A stretch of DNA of 64,000 nt, taken from assembly GCA_019925105.1 (NCBI GenBank), contig JAHGAU010000011.1:1178001-1242000 (forward strand), written 5' to 3'. Source of the stretch: Niebla homalea (Eukaryota; Ascomycota; Lecanoromycetes; Lecanorales; Ramalinaceae). Made by a program: the position numbers and the translations under genes. This document shows positions 59,908 through 64,000 of the stretch, piece after piece (positions within the stretch are counted from its first letter, which is position 1; the number at the start of each line of letters is the position of its first letter). The notes below the pieces were generated by a model that saw only the letters and a list, made by a program, of their open reading frames with translations, ran no database searches and was not told the origin of the DNA.

Positions 59908-60486
59908 CTTTTTCTTGAAATGTAAGGTATAAGTTACTTAATTATTCTCTATGTACAGAAGTGCGACTAAGTACTTCTGAGTCCCGGCTACCCCAATAGG
60001 GTTTAGCTTTAGATTATATCTAATCTACCCGAGTGCCGGGTAATTAATATAAGTACTTTTAATACTCCACTTCGAGCTTTAATATATATTACCTTATATT
60101 TACTATGTTTAGGTATATAATTATCCATTTATAATACTATATTCCATCACTTTATTTAAGTTTAATCCTTATATACGTATACCCTATTTAAGTGATATTT
60201 TCTACGAGCTTTTTCTTGAAATGTAAGGTATAAGTTGCTTGATTATTCTCTATATACAGAAGCGCGACTAAGTACTCCTGAATCCCGGCTACCCCAATTG
60301 GGTGTAGCTTCGGATCTAATCTACCCGAGTGCCGGGTAACTAATGTAAGTACTTTTAATACTCCCCTTCGAGCTTTAGTATATATTACCTATACAGTTAT
60401 TTATTTATAATACCACATTCTATTACTGCTTTAAGCTTCAATCTTTATATAACGTATACCCCATTTAAGTGATATTTTCTATAAGC
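59908..60486. repeat. Two tandem direct repeats, period 301 bp, partly spared from RIP
   Basis: Both units start CTTTTTCTTGAAATGTAAGG (59908 and 60209) and end AAGTGATATTTTCTA..AGCT. Each contains CTAAGTACT(T/C)CTGA, CCCGGCTACCCCAAT and CTACCCGAGTGCCGGGTA, the latter forming imperfect stems (CCCGGC/GCCGGG), plus AAGTACTTTTAATACTCC. They resemble tandem LTRs or a two-copy satellite; no polymerase remnant lies between them. Confidence 0.7.
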
Positions 60487-63400
60487 TGTTGGAGCTCCCC
60501 TATAACGGTGGTCTTTGCTCTTTTATAGCGGTAATCTTTTGCTTCCCTGTACTGTAACGGTAATCCTTTTACGGTAAAATACCTTAAAAGATTATACTTA
60601 TAGCCCTGAATATATATTATTAACTCCCTAAGTTATAAAGCCGGCGCTACGATAACGAGCTCCCCTATATCTTAAATTATCCTTTAGTAATCCCCCGGGG
60701 TACGTGATTTCGTCCGGGTAGCTCCGGGGTAGGTATTGGTTTTTGCGATTTACCCCCTTTTTAAATTTTTTTTTTTAACCTTCTTACTTTACATATCAAA
60801 TTTATATTAAAACGTATTCTCAAGTTCCTTAAGATTAATAATAACCTCCTTATAACTAATTAGGAACTCCCCTTATAAGTAGTTTTAAGCTTACCTTAAA
60901 TGGCTTAAAGATAAAGCTATAAGGTTATTAATATTATTAACGAGATTTTAATTAAAATAAGGATATTCCGGGGTATTTTAAAATTAAGTGCCTTACGGAA
61001 CCTTTTAAAGGACTAATATAATAAAGGCTTTATTAAGCCGTTAACGATTTATTTATACGTTAGGATATATTTTAAATTTATTTAATTATTTTTTATAACT
61101 TCTGGAAAGGGGAGAGTATGGAAGACACCAAACTTGCGGATAGGTGTATGAAGGAATGGAAACACTAAAAGGGCTGACTAAGGGTGGAATCAATTCGTAT
61201 ATACTTTAAAAGGAGAAGGAATAACGGATTATTATAGTAAGGAACCTATACCTTATTAACTTATATAAGGGCTGCGGTTTATCTTCAATTATACTTTATT
61301 ATTATCTACTATTTTATTACTTTTTTTTTTTTTTTTTCCTTCTTATCTTTTTTAACGGTTTTAAGAAGGCTTTTATCTACTTATATATATTAAGGAATTC
61401 GGTTTAATTATACGATTTAATTGTAAATAATTTACCGTACCTTTTCCTTAATTAACGGTAACGAAAACTATAAAAATACCATAAAGAACCGACCTTTATT
61501 ATTATTATATTATATATATATAACGAAAGCAATAAACTATAGATTTATATATATTTATAGAATATTTCTGATTATTATTTACTTATTAAATAAATATTAA
61601 AATCGAGAAAAATAAGGGTATTTAAGTAATCCCCTTTTAAATACCCTTATTTAAATATTCTTATTATCACCCTTAATCAATGCGGGGACCCTATTTATAC
61701 GTATCGGTAAAGTATTATTAATATTTATTAATTAACTATTAATTATTAGAAATTAAAAAGTAAAAAAAAACGATAGCTTTTTTAAAGCGCCTTAATTATA
61801 AAAGGATAATAATACCCTTTATATTAATAACGGGCTTAAACTTTAATTAAAAAATAATCGTATATATTACCGGATATTCTAAATTATCGCCAAGGAAATT
61901 ACGATTTATATATTAATATAAGCCGTTTTCTTAAAACGGAAGAAATTAAAGTAATTAAAGAAAAAAAAAATAGAAAAAAATTAATTATTTTAAACGATAT
62001 AAAATTATTATTTAATAATTAATAACCATAATAATTAAAATATAAAACTCGTTAAGTTAATATAAGCGATTAAACTTAAACGAATTATAAATTTTATTGA
62101 ATTATCCTGAATAACCGAATTATAAGTTTTATAGAATAATTCCGAGTAACCAATTTATTTATTATAAATAAGACTTTTTAATTTAATTCGGAATATCGTA
62201 TATATTCTTTAAAGACGTAAAGTTAATCCCGAAGACTATTTTATACTAGGTAAACGATCTTTTAAGACCCGTAAATAATATTGGGTATTTCGATATTAAT
62301 GAATATATAAGACTTTTTAATAACTATCGGAATAACTGAATCGAACCGTATATTTTAACGATAAGGATAATAAAAATAAGATTCCTTAATAAGGCTTAAA
62401 TAATTATATATACCTCTTAAAAAGATACCTTTTATTAAAACGTAAATTACTAAGTTAAAAGCTATTTAAGTAATAACCAGGTTCTGGATTATTTACGGAG
62501 GTTTAAACCGGTCTTTAAAATTCCTAGGAAATAACCATAAGTTATATAATATGCTGGCCGGACGTAATAAGCTTTTTACCTTAAGTTATAAATTAAGCGA
62601 TTAAGAATTAAAAAGCCAGAAAATAAATTAAAAGAATAAATAATAAGAAGAAGTAAGTAATAAAATTAATTAAAAGAATTAATAGAAAAGAACAGAGATA
62701 AATATACTTATAATAATAATTATATTATATATATATTAGGAATATTAATAGTGATTTATAACGGTTACTAACGTAAAACTTATTTAATTTAACGGTACCT
62801 TCCTTAAAATTCTTTTATATAAAAAGCAGAAAAAATTAGAATAAATAATTAAAATTTATTCTAATCTAAAAAAAAAAAAAAATATAAACTTATAATAAGG
62901 TATAATTCATATATACTTATATAATAACTTAAGAGACCAGAAGGACCCTTATTAACGTTATACGATTATATATTAATTTAACTTTTTTTTTTTTAAAAGA
63001 AAAAAATAATAAAAATAAAAATAAAATATAGTTACTTAAAGCAACCGTAAACCTTTTTTTTTTTAAAACACCCTTATTAATACTAATAATATATTAACGA
63101 TAAAGTATTTTATTTTATATATATTTTAATACCCTTAAAACAGGAAAGGTAAAGTTAAACATTATTATATAAATTAAGGAATTAATTACGGTATTATTAC
63201 CTTCCCTATTATTGTTTTATTTCCTTTATTAAAAAAAGTATATACTTTTTTACTTTATATTAAATAAAGGATAGAGAAGATTAGAATAAATTTATATAAG
63301 TTATAGGGCCATCCCGTATTTATTAATAATTATAAATATTATTAAGGACTACTTAATAATAAACCTTATTAGTTTTTCTTTAAAAAATAATAAAATATTA

Positions 63401-64000
63401 TTAAGAATCCTTTAATCCTTGAAATTTAAAAAGGAATTAATTAATATATATAAAATAAAAAAGGTATTTAAATAGTTTTAAATATCCTTCTTAATAATAA
63501 TAATAAAACTAAATATAAAAGAAAACTCCGTAATATTATTATTAATAATCTTAATCTTTACTTTAAAATTATCGGAAACTTTATAATAAAAAATTATAAT
63601 ATAACTTAAGATTAAAATATTATTCTATAGATTAAGAAAATTAAATAAATAGGAAAACAGATTAAATAATATATAAAAATAAATCCGTAACGTATAAGAA
63701 AAGATCGGGAGAAATATTTCCCTTAATTAATAAATAAATATAATAAATATAAGATTTAAAGGAGATATAATATATTAAGTTAAGTAACCAGAAATTAAAG
63801 TTTTACTTACGGATAAAATAATAAATAACGTTATAAAAAAAGATATAAAGAACTTCCAGAAATTATTAAGTTAAGAATTCCCAAAATTAAATCCTAATAA
63901 CCTTATGGAGTAAATAATAAATAATATTAAAATACTATCTTAAAGAATTAATTCTATCCTTAATTATTATAAATATATATTCCGTATTATATATAACTTA
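60487..64000. other. RIP-like AT-rich DNA to the window end
   Basis: About 80% A+T with long A or T runs (for example 61,320-61,340 and 62,860-62,885). A less mutated patch at 61,095-61,200 (ggaaaggggagagtatgg) stands out. No ORF above about 60 codons, LTR pair, LINE tail or RNA gene was found. It is probably old transposon sequence, but the family is unknown. Confidence 0.5.
61611..61651. other. Perfect 15-bp inverted repeat with 11-nt loop
   Basis: Arms aataagggtatttaa (61611-61625) and ttaaatacccttatt (61637-61651) are exactly complementary. It survives perfectly in a strongly mutated region. It may be the end of a small inverted-repeat element; no target duplication was identified. Confidence 0.5.

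Noticed and set aside
1..64000. tRNA, rRNA or other structured RNA genes
   Set aside because: I saw no tRNA-like A/B boxes with a credible cloverleaf and no rRNA similarity. A covariance-model scan would be needed to exclude them.

Overview
The window looks like a repeat-rich accessory region of a filamentous ascomycete (Pezizomycotina). Short spliceosomal introns of about 49-82 nt with GT...AG ends and CTGAC/CTAAC-type branch sites, fungal-only protein families, and long AT-rich stretches full of TAA/TAG stops and transition-only divergence between repeats all point to repeat-induced point mutation (RIP). The species cannot be told from sequence alone.

Layout. (1) Positions 1-30,170 are one nest of RIP-degraded mobile elements sitting in a roughly 280-300 bp satellite. 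It holds five copies of one LINE with an (AATC)n tail instead of poly(A): A at 1-4907, B at 5142-18603, C inside B on the minus strand at 7605-15224, D inside C at 11076-12916, and E inside a Copia element. It also holds a 1.5 kb short LTR element (19176-20693, two 162 bp LTRs, target duplication taatc) and a Ty1/Copia element (21170-28228, two 188 bp LTRs, target duplication ctttt, half-tRNA-iMet primer site). Removing each element rejoins its host sequence. The satellite is best preserved at 28,234-30,170, where RIP fades toward the first gene island. (2) Positions 30,194-35,553 are a gene island with three unrecognised protein genes, two of them a divergent pair of predicted membrane proteins. 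(3) Positions 35,650-38,100 are AT-rich with a hairpin-bearing tandem duplication. (4) Positions 38,100-51,530 are a second island: one apparently intact PD-(D/E)XK nuclease-like gene, a small two-exon gene, and a run of decayed genes (Zn2Cys6 transcription factor, DUF7708/NB-ARC/TPR NLR, CmcJ-like oxygenase, amidase). (5) Positions 51,600-56,390 are a RIP-degraded repeat that seems to be a tandem duplication split by about 4 kb of inserted DNA. (6) Positions 56,390-59,560 are a small island with remnants of two or three unnamed fungal proteins. (7) Positions 59,560-64,000 are AT-rich, with a second tandem pair near 60 kb.

Two kinds of damage run through the gene islands and should be kept apart. 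Most in-frame stops lie where CAA or CAG would fit, the C-to-T change at CpA expected of RIP, although these genes are not visibly repeated here. Separately, almost every frameshift is loss of one base where a short homopolymer would restore the frame, which may be an assembly artefact. Oxygenase, amidase and regulator lie side by side and could be the remains of a metabolic cluster, but this is inference.
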